From positions 1 through 21,072 of IMG/VR virus record IMGVR_UViG_3300025697_000177: a stretch of DNA of 21,072 bases; one strand, 5' to 3'. How positions within the stretch are numbered: position 1 is the first letter of the stretch; the number at the start of each line of letters is the position of its first letter. The position numbers and the translations under genes were made by a program. The notes under the pieces were generated by a model that saw only the letters and a program-made list of their open reading frames with translations, did no database searches and was not told where the DNA came from. Origin of the DNA: a virus. Below are positions 1 through 6,814 of the stretch, in pieces.

Positions 1-1599
1 AGAAATACTAGGACTTAAACTTTCGCTAATTGAAGGACTTAAGCTCTCGCTTATACTTGGCGAAAACGAAGGACTAATGCTAAAAGATAATGATTCTGAG
101 ATTGAAGGACTTAAGCTCTCTGAAATACTTGGAGACAGCGATGGACTTAGACTTGGACTTAGGCTCTGACTTGGTGATACAGAAGAACTAATTGACGAAC
201 TTATGCTTGGCGAAAGGCTTGGAGAAAGAGAAATGCTTAAACTTGGACTAAGAGAAAGCGATATTGAAAGACTTATGCTAGGACTTAAACTAGGACTAAT
301 CGAAGCACTGGGAGAAACAGAAGGGCTTATTGAAAAAGATATACTAGAACTTAAAGATGGCGAAATTGATAAAGAAATTGAAGGACTTAGTGATGGACTT
401 AATGATATTGATAATGAAGCACTAAGACTTGGAGAAAGTGATTGGCTAGGACTTACAGAAGACGAAATGCTTTCACTAATTGAAGGACTCAAGCTTAATG
501 AAAGACTTGGAGATAACGAAGGGCTAAGTGATATTGATAAACTTGGAGATAAGCTCGGACTTATAGAAATACTTATAGAAGGCGAGAGCGAAGGACTTAG
601 ACTTTGACTTGGCGAAGTTGATGGAGAAATACTCTCGCTAATGCTTTCACTTAAACTTGGCGATAAAGAAGGTGATAAGCTCTGGCTAGGAGAAACAGAA
701 GGAGAAATACTCTCGCTTATTGAAGGACTCAACGATGGCGAGAACGAAGGTGAAATAGATTGACTAGGTGATGCCGAAAAAGAAATCGAAGAAGAAATAC
801 TTGGCGATAGACTAGGACTCAATGAAATACTAAATGAAGGAGATAAGCTCGGAGAAAGACTCTCGCTTAAACTTGGGCTAATACTTGGGCTTATAGATTG
901 ACTAGGGCTAACGCTTGGTGATATTGAAAATGATAACGAAGACGAAAGGCTAGGGCTAAGACTTTCAGAAATACTAGAGCTTAAACTTTCTGAAATCGAA
1001 GGTGATAATGATGGACTCAAGCTTGGAGAAATACTCTGGCTTGGAGATACGGAATGACTGATGCTCTCACTAATACTTTCGCTTAAACTAGGTGATAACG
1101 AAAGACTAATACTAGGACTTAATGAAGGAGATAATGAAGAAGAGATTGAGGGCGATAAACTCGGACTTAAGCTTTGGCTAGGTGAAACTGAAGAACTGAT
1201 ACTTTCACTTAATGAAGGACTTAAACTAGGAGAAATACTTAAGCTTATTGAAGGCGATAAAGACGGAGATAAACTAATAGATAAAGAAGAGCTAATACTC
1301 GGAGAAATCGACTGACTAGGACTTTCGCTAGGAGAAATACTTGAAGATATTGAAACACTAATACTCGGAGAAAGACTTTCACTTAAACTGGGCGATATAG
1401 AAGGACTTTCTGAAAGTGAGATAGAAGAGCTTATGCTCGGACTTAGCGAAAGAGAAAATGATGGGCTTAAAGATGGACTAGCGCTTGACGAAATACTAGG
1501 ACTTAAACTTGGCGAAATGCTTGTGCTAGGAGATTCTGACGAAGATATGCTAGATGAAATACTTGAACTAATGCTTGGTGAAAGAGAAGGCGAATTTGA
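1..1599 (-). repeat. Ser-X dipeptide / S-[PES]-S-[ILFV] tetrapeptide repeat
   Basis: This is the coding repeat of the protein starting at 2682, about 533 residues (133 tetrapeptides) within the window. Ser occupies every even residue from 362 onward wherever I translated it. The odd positions alternate between a Pro/Glu/Ser/Gln class and an Ile/Leu/Phe/Val/Thr class. At the DNA level the repeat is not exact: Ser codons switch between AGT, AGC, TCA, TCT and TCG from unit to unit, so there is no long identical tandem unit. A low-complexity, extended, hydroxyl-rich stalk is the natural reading; whether it is glycosylated is inference. Confidence 0.9.
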
Positions 1600-2682
1600 A
1601 CCTGCTTCTGCTGTATAGGTGGCGTAGATGGAGTATTTTTCGGTACTATGGTTAGCATCTGTTGGGTTTATTGGAGAACTATAATTATTACTCGTATCAA
1701 TATGTCCTTGATTTGTATCTCCTGTATCATAATAAAAATTCGGTCCTCCGAAATTACCATAAGTAACTATCATCAACACGTAATCCGTAGATGCAGAAAG
1801 AGTAGGACTAGTTCCAAAAGTAGCCGTATTCCATTGGATATTGTATGGGACTGCCTTCACACCCGTGACACCATTCTCAATAATATTCAAATTACTATGT
1901 AAAACAATTACGCCCTTGATATTGTCATCATATCTTGTATAAAAAGTCAAAGACGTAGCAATACCCGCATCTACTGGCGAAGTAAAGACGCTTCCTCCCA
2001 TATTATCAGCGGGAAAATTATGGCCACTTTCACCTTCTTCTTTGTACCCAAAATCATCATTACTCCTAATCGGATAAACAGCTTTGTCTAAAAACTCCTG
2101 TGGAATTTCTACCGAATAAATACCATTTTCTATATGTAAATCTCCCCACGCTTCTAATCCATTACTATCGTATAGATGTGGTCTATATATATGTCCAAAC
2201 TTTCCTGCTTTATATTCTTTGCCACCAACCCAGTTAGTGCCTGGGTTCTCCATATAAACAGCATAAGAACCAACTACATTTTCAGGTCTTGAACAACCAT
2301 CATCCTTTTCTTTCTGAGTTAATTCTGGCTGATAATAAAACTTTAATCCTTTACTTTGTATGGTAAATTCTACTTTATTTGATTTGGGTTTTTCTTTTAG
2401 ATACCAAACCATTTTATGAGCATTTTCTACGTCATAAAACTCTACCTTTAATTCTGGTTTATCATAAATAACCTTTTCGCCAATCTTTGAAAAAGAACCA
2501 GTATTATCGTCAATTAAACGAATACTAAAATTACATTGATTGTCCCAACGCATTATCTTCGTCTGTGGTTTGAAATCGGGTTGCTTGCTATCTCCAACTT
2601 CTACTTCAATTCTATCTTTCCAATCATCTTTGGGAGTAACCTTATAGGTTGTGTCGTTTAGTTGTTGTATTTCTTCTGGCAT
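1..2682 (-). CDS. Phage surface/tail-type protein with long Ser-X repeat, C-terminus outside window
   Basis: Open without a stop from ATG at 2682 to the left edge: 894 codons seen, 3' end missing. Residues 1-361 look like an ordinary secreted or virion structural domain, beta-rich, with Trp/Gly/Tyr-rich stretches such as NMGGSVFTSPVDAG and a carbohydrate-binding-like run of aromatic residues. From Ser362 onward every second residue is Ser, in the tetrapeptide pattern Ser-(Pro/Glu/Ser)-Ser-(Ile/Leu/Phe/Val), continuing to the edge. There are no Cys residues in the repeat and no signal peptide at the N-terminus (MPEEIQQLND), which fits a virion protein released by lysis rather than an exported host protein. 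It lies at the downstream end of a sugar-transferase cluster. Tail fibre, tail appendage or capsid decoration are all possible; I do not recognise the family. The frame was checked at several points and has no in-frame stop. The plus-strand ORFs here are only its mirror image. Confidence 0.85.
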   Translation of the reverse strand, partial: MPEEIQQLNDTTYKVTPKDDWKDRIEVEVGDSKQPDFKPQTKIMRWDNQCNFSIRLIDDNTGSFSKIGEKVIYDKPELKVEFYDVENAHKMVWYLKEKPKSNKVEFTIQSKGLKFYYQPELTQKEKDDGCSRPENVVGSYAVYMENPGTNWVGGKEYKAGKFGHIYRPHLYDSNGLEAWGDLHIENGIYSVEIPQEFLDKAVYPIRSNDDFGYKEEGESGHNFPADNMGGSVFTSPVDAGIATSLTFYTRYDDNIKGVIVLHSNLNIIENGVTGVKAVPYNIQWNTATFGTSPTLSASTDYVLMIVTYGNFGGPNFYYDTGDTNQGHIDTSNNYSSPINPTDANHSTEKYSIYATYTAEAGSNSPSLSPSISSSISSSISSSESPSTSISPSLSPSISSSASPSLSPSFSLSLSPSISSSISLSESPSISPSLSESLSPSISVSISSSISPSESPSQSISPSISSSLSISLSPSLSPSISLSISPSLSPSLSESISSSVSPSQSLSPSLSPSISSSLSPSLSPSISLSLSPSLSESISESISHSVSPSQSISPSLSPSLSPSISESLSSSISESLSPSLSSSLSFSISPSVSPSQSISPSISPSLSESLSPSLSPSFSISLSPSLSPSISSSISFSASPSQSISPSFSPSLSPSISESISPSVSPSQSLSPSLSPSLSESISESISPSTSPSQSLSPSLSPSISISISPSLSPSLSISLSPSLSPSLSLSLSPSISESISSSVSPSQSLSPSLSASLSISLSPSLSPSISLSISPSLSSSISFSISPSVSPSASISPSLSPSISLSISLSLSPSLSISLSPSLSPSISSSISSSVSPSQSLSPSLSPSLSPSISESLSPSISESLSFSISPSFSPSISESLSPSISESLSPSIS

Positions 2683-2762
2683 TATTTATTCTGGGTTTCT
2701 CAACCCGTTTTTTGTTAAAGAACAGACGGGTAAGAGAAAATTATTGTTCTCTATTGCCCACA
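2683..2762 (-). promoter_or_regulatory. Structured leader of the Ser-rich protein gene, with competing hairpins
   Basis: Between the HNH gene end and ATG 2682 the transcript can form GGGTT-GAGA-AACCC (2706-2693), a five-base-pair hairpin with a GNRA loop 10 bases before the start codon. Its GGGT arm can instead pair with an upstream ACCCG (2731-2727 with 2707-2703), so the two structures exclude each other. A third hairpin, AGAGAA/TTCTCT, lies further upstream (about 2733-2752). No strong Shine-Dalgarno is present; the start is preceded by AGAATAAATA. This could tune expression of the abundant downstream protein. No convincing promoter was found here. Pairing is seen in sequence; regulation is inference. 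Confidence 0.35.
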
Positions 2763-3548
2763 TTATTTTAAATTAATTTTCTTTTCTTCTTCTTTTAGTT
2801 TCTGTAAATCTTTATCTGACCAACCATTAACAGGCATAAGCTTTTTAAAATATGAAATCCAGTAATCTCTATTAAAGTTAGTTTTAGAGTGACAACTATG
2901 ACATAAAGTTATAAGATTCTCTGAATTACAATTTTTCTTATCATAGTCTATATGGTGAACATGGACTGCTGGCTCTTTGCCACAAACCTGACAAGTATAA
3001 TAATCTCGTTGCCTAATACTTCTTTTTAATGTTCTAGTCCAATCTAATGAATACGGTTCAAAAGATATTCCGTCTTTCCACATATAACTTTTTTCACCCT
3101 TAAGAGCCTCGCTTCTTTTCTTCCTTTGAATATCTGCCTTATCTCCATATATTTGTTCATAAGTCTTGTCCTTAGTTGCTAATCCAAGCTTTCTTCTCCA
3201 TTCTTTTGAAAATGGTTTTCTTTTTTTACCCCTATGGGCTTCACTGTTTTTTCTATTATGCTCTTCTGATTTAGGTATTCCTCTTTGTGCATCTCCTATT
3301 TTTCTTCTTATTTCTTCTGCCTTATCTCCATATATTTGTTCATAGGTTTTATCTTTTAATCTCTCGGTTGTTCTTTTAGATAATCTTTGTTTCTTTAATA
3401 ATCCCTCTGGAGTTTTCCAAAACTTTTCAATAGATTCGCTTTGTTTTTTCTTGGTTTCTTCAGATACTATACGTCCTTTATTATATCCCTTAAGTCCTTT
3501 ATTCCATGAAGTTCTTTTATTTACTATTTTGTCCTTGTTGTTTTTCAT
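2763..3548 (-). CDS. HNH homing endonuclease with NUMOD-type repeats and a glycosyltransferase-derived tail
   Basis: A 261-residue free-standing endonuclease. The N-terminus carries NUMOD3-like DNA-binding motifs (SWNKGLKGYNKG, residues 14-25), followed by two copies of KDKTYEQIYGDKA (65-77 and 126-138). The C-terminal HNH domain has CQVCG (186-190), VHHIDYDKKN (197-206), the N-NL element (207-212) and CHSC (216-219), a zinc-stabilised HNH fold that nicks or cuts DNA. Residues 239-256 (PVNGWSDKDLQKLKE...) match the C-terminus of the glycosyltransferase encoded just upstream, which is foreign to HNH enzymes. The start overlaps the end of that glycosyltransferase by 32 bases, and the Ser-rich gene follows. 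I infer a selfish homing gene that inserted at the 3' end of the glycosyltransferase gene and carried or captured a copy of its tail. Confidence 0.88.
   Translation of the reverse strand: MKNNKDKIVNKRTSWNKGLKGYNKGRIVSEETKKKQSESIEKFWKTPEGLLKKQRLSKRTTERLKDKTYEQIYGDKAEEIRRKIGDAQRGIPKSEEHNRKNSEAHRGKKRKPFSKEWRRKLGLATKDKTYEQIYGDKADIQRKKRSEALKGEKSYMWKDGISFEPYSLDWTRTLKRSIRQRDYYTCQVCGKEPAVHVHHIDYDKKNCNSENLITLCHSCHSKTNFNRDYWISYFKKLMPVNGWSDKDLQKLKEEEKKINLK
3133..3344 (-). repeat. In-frame 29-bp duplication inside the HNH gene (two copies)
   Basis: An identical 29-base stretch occurs at 3133-3161 and at 3316-3344, offset 183 bases (61 codons) and in the same frame. It encodes most of the KDKTYEQIYGDKA motif twice in the endonuclease. 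Identity at the DNA level, with diverged sequence between the copies, suggests recent internal duplication or gene conversion of a DNA-recognition module. Confidence 0.8.
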
Positions 3549-4512
3549 ATTCTTTAAGTTTTTTTAAGTCTTCTTCCTTCCAACCATTTACGGGCCAGAA
3601 ACGAGAAATGAGCCAGCTAACTGGATAAACCTGATTAGGGTGTTTAAAGTTCCAAAATTTATCTCTGATATATCTTTTCGTTCTTTGAACATCTCTGCCT
3701 GATTGATGGTATGGAAAACTGAAATCGCCTCCTTGAGTTCTAAATAAATGAGCAAACCATGTATTCATGTTCACAATAACTTTATGTCCTGTGAGCCAGC
3801 TACTCAATGAAACTTCTATACCCTGATTACCCCAGCTTCCAGCCCTTTCATCACATACCTCCCAATCCCAGTAATTCTTACGAGTTAACATCCAGCAACT
3901 CCCTTGTAGCGACATTGTTTCAGTGAATCCGGTTTTCTTATCTGTTATATATGGTTCTCTGTGTTTATAATCTTCAAAATATTGAAAATGCGGTCTAGTA
4001 TCAAAAGAAAAAGAGGTACTCTGAGGATTATGTTTTCCAATCCAGCGCATTCTGTGTCTAATTTTATCTGAAGTACCACAATCGGGGCATATTTTTGGTG
4101 TAGGACCTTGATATTTTGTCCATCCGCATCTGTGACATTTCCAATCAAAGGCGTGTAAATTTCTCATAATTGGAACAGCCGTTACATCGTCGCCTGTTTT
4201 TTTAAATCCTTCTATCATTTTTCTATCGAACCCTTTGTCGAAACTACAATGTGCGTCAATTTTCATCACATAGTGAGCCCGAGATAGTTTACATAACTGA
4301 TTTGTCATTCCACGTTGACCTATAGAAACTGGGGAATAATAAATATTTACATCTGGATGCTGGGGAATAGGAGGATTAGCCCAATCACCATCTAAACCAA
4401 CAAGAATTTCAGTTTTGGCTTCCTTGTTTTCAAGAATATCCTGAATAGTTCGAGCCAAAAACATTTCTGACCTTGCAGGAATTAGAATTGAAAGTTCATA
4501 ATTATTCTTCAT
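3517..4512 (-). CDS. GT2-type glycosyltransferase with an internal zinc ribbon
   Basis: 331 residues, GT-A fold. The N-terminal ELSILIPARSEMFL is the usual first beta-strand, VGLDGDWAN the nucleotide-sugar region, and KIDAHCSFDKGFD (84-96) supplies the DxD-like metal and UDP-sugar site (D86, H88). Residues 126-146 hold CHRCG...CPDCG, a four-Cys zinc ribbon inserted into the catalytic domain, which is not part of ordinary GT2 enzymes. The second half (MSLQGSCWMLTRKNYW, WGNQGIEVSL) is the acceptor-side subdomain seen in many phage-encoded family 2 enzymes. The C-terminal 25 residues (PVNGWKEEDLKKLKEYEK...) are repeated at the end of the next gene. Translation start ATG 4512 overlaps the stop of the upstream HNH gene. 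Likely cytoplasmic, transferring a hexose to a protein, glycan or DNA; the acceptor is unknown. Confidence 0.82.
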   Translation of the reverse strand: MKNNYELSILIPARSEMFLARTIQDILENKEAKTEILVGLDGDWANPPIPQHPDVNIYYSPVSIGQRGMTNQLCKLSRAHYVMKIDAHCSFDKGFDRKMIEGFKKTGDDVTAVPIMRNLHAFDWKCHRCGWTKYQGPTPKICPDCGTSDKIRHRMRWIGKHNPQSTSFSFDTRPHFQYFEDYKHREPYITDKKTGFTETMSLQGSCWMLTRKNYWDWEVCDERAGSWGNQGIEVSLSSWLTGHKVIVNMNTWFAHLFRTQGGDFSFPYHQSGRDVQRTKRYIRDKFWNFKHPNQVYPVSWLISRFWPVNGWKEEDLKKLKEYEKQQGQNSK

Positions 4513-4972
4513 ATTACATGATATTTTAATTCAGCTTGTTTCCTAGCCAATATAGCGTCTTTAATGTCAAAAAATCTACCGAGAGGGATTGCTCCGCCAT
4601 TAATATGAATATACGCACACCATTTTTTTCTTTCCTTAGACCAACTGACTCCTTTTGTTCCAGAAGTATTGGCTTTATTTAAACTGGCGTTAAAAGCATT
4701 TTGCTGATTAGTTACACTTCTTAAATTAATTCTTCTGTTATCTAGTTGATTATGATTAATATGGTCAGTTTGTAGATTATCTGGAGTGTTATTAACAACT
4801 CTATGCATATAAACTTTTTTCATTTTATATTTTTTAAAACCCAGTTTTGTATATTTAGTTCTAATAGCATATCCATTATTATTAATATACCATTTCCATT
4901 GATTCAAATACTCGAAATCATCATTATCTACTGTGGCAAACGTACCTTTGTTTAGTTTTATTTTCTTCATAT
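4505..4972. repeat. 10-bp direct repeat bracketing the AP2-HNH gene
   Basis: TTCTTCATAT on the plus strand (ATATGAAGAA in the sense of the genes) is present at 4505-4514 and 4963-4972. Each copy includes an ATG: the start of the glycosyltransferase and of the endonuclease. Collapsing the repeat would remove the endonuclease and leave a normal leader and start for the glycosyltransferase. The repeat is AT-rich and short, so coincidence of start-codon contexts is possible. Confidence 0.45.
4509..4970 (-). CDS. HNH/AP2-domain homing endonuclease
   Basis: 153 residues. Residues 54-84 (YMHRVVNN...DHINHNQLDNRRINLR) are the compact HNH motif of the phage type, with the catalytic His pair and the Asn-Arg-Asn segment. 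Residues 103-146 (SGTKGVSWSKERKKWCAYI...LGRFFDIKDAILARKQAEL) form an AP2-like DNA-binding domain. The combination is typical of free-standing homing endonucleases in phages. The gene fits exactly between two copies of a 10-base sequence (4505-4514 and 4963-4972) that covers its own start codon and that of the downstream glycosyltransferase, and its stop overlaps that start as ATGA. I infer an insertion that left the downstream gene intact and translationally coupled. Confidence 0.88.
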   Translation of the reverse strand: MKKIKLNKGTFATVDNDDFEYLNQWKWYINNNGYAIRTKYTKLGFKKYKMKKVYMHRVVNNTPDNLQTDHINHNQLDNRRINLRSVTNQQNAFNASLNKANTSGTKGVSWSKERKKWCAYIHINGGAIPLGRFFDIKDAILARKQAELKYHVI

Positions 4973-4974
4973 AT

Positions 4975-5709
4975 TTATTTTTCTTTTGGTAGATTGAACA
5001 AACCCCTCAAGTCCCAATAGGGTATTTCTTCTATTGGTTTTTCATCCCAGTTCTCCGGTTTGTGCTTAAATGACTCTAGAGTAATCTTTGGTGCGGAAAA
5101 TGTACCAGGATGACGAATGTCTATATTAGGAAACTCTGACCTTCTCTTGATGTGGTCTTCATCTGTAATTCCACCTCGTCTTCTTTTTTTTGAGCCAGGT
5201 TCGTATCCAAACTTCCTTGCCCATCTCGGTTCTCTACTACGAATCTTATCTAATCCCCATTCTTCTATTCTTTTTAATCTATATTTATAATGTTTAATTG
5301 CTAATTCACGATTGCAACACAATCCTGATAATGAAGTTAATCCGTCATAAGTAATAGCTGTATCGTGTCCAAACCACCAACGCCAGTTATTTACATTATA
5401 ATAATATATATCATCTCTTGGTGGAATAAAGTCAAAATGAGATGGTCCATACAAAATGTCATGTTCCAGAAAGAAAACATAATCAGTCTTACTAGCTTCA
5501 AGTGCCATCAATATCTGTAATGCCATTGTAGGATAGCTTCTTTCTCTATTTTCTAAAACAATATTTTTACCAAAACTCATTGGTCTAAGAGTAATAGAAA
5601 CTATCTTGTTCTCATCAAAAACCTTTCTTAATTGCTCTTGACAAGCATTTAAAATTCTTTTATTTAGACGATTATCCGAATAATAAATTCCACCAACGGT
5701 TTTATTCAT
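4975..5709 (-). CDS. Putative GT-A-fold glycosyltransferase-like protein
   Basis: 244 residues. No named family is certain, but the layout is that of a small GT-A nucleotide-sugar transferase: a beta-strand start (TVGGIYYSDN), an ALEASKTDYVFFLEHD segment (70-84) in which LEHD resembles the metal-binding DxD site, then aromatic-rich acceptor regions (YYYNVNNWRWWFGHD) and a basic GSKKRRRGG turn. It is clearly paralogous to the protein at 6815-7462: both have A-(A/S)-KT-x-Y, an acidic (E-x-D) triad, a P-x-x-(F/Y)-x-F pattern and the N-x-x-W element at equivalent places. Its ATG overlaps the stop of the upstream methyltransferase (ATGA), so the two are probably translationally coupled. The role is likely sugar transfer in the same modification pathway; the acceptor is unknown. 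Confidence 0.65.
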   Translation of the reverse strand: MNKTVGGIYYSDNRLNKRILNACQEQLRKVFDENKIVSITLRPMSFGKNIVLENRERSYPTMALQILMALEASKTDYVFFLEHDILYGPSHFDFIPPRDDIYYYNVNNWRWWFGHDTAITYDGLTSLSGLCCNRELAIKHYKYRLKRIEEWGLDKIRSREPRWARKFGYEPGSKKRRRGGITDEDHIKRRSEFPNIDIRHPGTFSAPKITLESFKHKPENWDEKPIEEIPYWDLRGLFNLPKEK

Positions 5710-6263
5710 TTTTTAATCCAAAGCCAAGACAAATATTTATCTTTACCCTTGCCAATTACATATTTTTTAACTTTAAAAATCTTTTCAAAAATATCTACTG
5801 CGTATTTTACATGACATATTCTAATCCAATACGGATTATGATTATTTAAGAAATAATCGTGTCCCGAAATACATCCACCTACTTTAACTTTTTTATTCCA
5901 CTCATAAATATCTGAAACAATATATGGCAACGAGTGATTTCCATCAATATATATGAAGTCTAGGCTACCATCTGATATATCTCTAAGAGCATCCATTGAA
6001 GTTTTTTTAATTAATTTACCACCATAAGATTCTAATATCTTCTTAGACATTTCATACATTACTTCATAATCCATCTCTTTTGGATGTTTTCGATAATTCT
6101 CATAAACTATATATGGGTCAATGCCATATATTTTTAATCCTGCCTTACATAATTTTTCTGTATATTCTCCTTTATATACGCCGATTTCTGCTCCAACCTT
6201 ATATCCCATTTCGGTAAAAAACTTAGGCAAATCATCTCTTGATTTTATATCTTCAATATTCAT
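5706..6263 (-). CDS. Class I SAM-dependent methyltransferase
   Basis: 185 residues, Rossmann-type methyltransferase. GAEIGVYKGEYTEKL (24-38) is motif I binding S-adenosylmethionine, IYGIDPY (45-51) carries the acidic residue for the ribose hydroxyls, FIYIDGNHS (103-111) is motif IV, and GGCISGHDYF (129-138) follows. The IDGNHSY-like motif with a later GHDY is characteristic of the Methyltransf_24 type enzymes found among glycan O-methyltransferases. In this neighbourhood it most likely methylates a sugar or sugar-modified product, which is inference. It overlaps the downstream glycosyltransferase-like gene by four bases and follows another methyltransferase after 20 bases. Confidence 0.8.
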   Translation of the reverse strand: MNIEDIKSRDDLPKFFTEMGYKVGAEIGVYKGEYTEKLCKAGLKIYGIDPYIVYENYRKHPKEMDYEVMYEMSKKILESYGGKLIKKTSMDALRDISDGSLDFIYIDGNHSLPYIVSDIYEWNKKVKVGGCISGHDYFLNNHNPYWIRICHVKYAVDIFEKIFKVKKYVIGKGKDKYLSWLWIKK

Positions 6264-6283
6264 AGCTTTGATAAGTCTTTATT

Positions 6284-6808
6284 TTATAATATTTTATCTA
6301 ATGGAAAAAAATTGCTAAATATAGAGGTGTGTGGATAAGCCTTAGTGTAATTATAACGATATTTATATTTATCAAAATTATTTGAATAATGATAATGCCA
6401 ATCGCTATTTGGTTCTGTATCGTGAACTACTACATAATCTGCATTATTAGCAACCCTTGCCATTTCTACATTTCTTCTTTTACCTGGAGCGTGGTCAATA
6501 AATACCATTCCCCAATGTTGAGATTCAATATCTATTTTATCCCAACCACCTAATGTTTCTACATTATGAACTCCGTGATAATCGCAACGATAATTTCTCG
6601 CTGCTAAATAAAACATTTCGCTTGACTCATAAGATTCAATGCGTCTTTTGCTTTCATTACATAACCAATGAATAACTGCTGTTGAGTTCATACCTGTGCC
6701 TAATTCTAAAACTGGACCTTCTGATATACTAAGTATCTTTATTAATACTGGAATATGAGAACCTTCGCTTGCTTTTAGTGACCTTACATTAAGTTTAAAA
6801 TCTGCCAT
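6284..6808 (-). CDS. SAM-dependent methyltransferase-like protein
   Basis: 174 residues. VLELGTGMNST (33-43) matches the SAM-binding loop, ESYESSEMFYLAARN gives the motif II acidic region, and MVFIDHAPGKRR with the later VVVHDTEPNSDWHYH are typical of small phage/bacterial methyltransferases encoded in glycan clusters. Unlike the neighbour at 5706-6263, it has no N-terminal extension, and the conserved D-H-A-P motif replaces D-G-N-H. Start ATG 6808 is preceded by an AT-only leader with no Shine-Dalgarno. Substrate unknown; a sugar hydroxyl is a reasonable guess from context. Confidence 0.7.
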   Translation of the reverse strand: MADFKLNVRSLKASEGSHIPVLIKILSISEGPVLELGTGMNSTAVIHWLCNESKRRIESYESSEMFYLAARNYRCDYHGVHNVETLGGWDKIDIESQHWGMVFIDHAPGKRRNVEMARVANNADYVVVHDTEPNSDWHYHYSNNFDKYKYRYNYTKAYPHTSIFSNFFPLDKIL

Positions 6809-6814
6809 ATATTT

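Noticed and set aside
1-1599. CRISPR-like or tandem DNA repeat array at the left end
   Set aside because: The periodicity is in amino acids, with variable codons and no spacer-repeat alternation.
203-1618. Several plus-strand ORFs rich in Leu, Gly, Glu and Asp across the left end
   Set aside because: They are the mirror image of the Ser-X repeat on the minus strand. The minus frame is open for the full 894 codons, with a credible N-terminal domain, and matches the direction of all other genes.
1648-1902. Plus-strand ORF of 84 codons
   Set aside because: It lies opposite the continuous structural protein frame, has no ribosome site and no recognisable features.
3945-4148. Minus-strand ORF of 67 codons within the GT2 gene
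   Set aside because: It is out of frame with a clear glycosyltransferase and shows no independent support.
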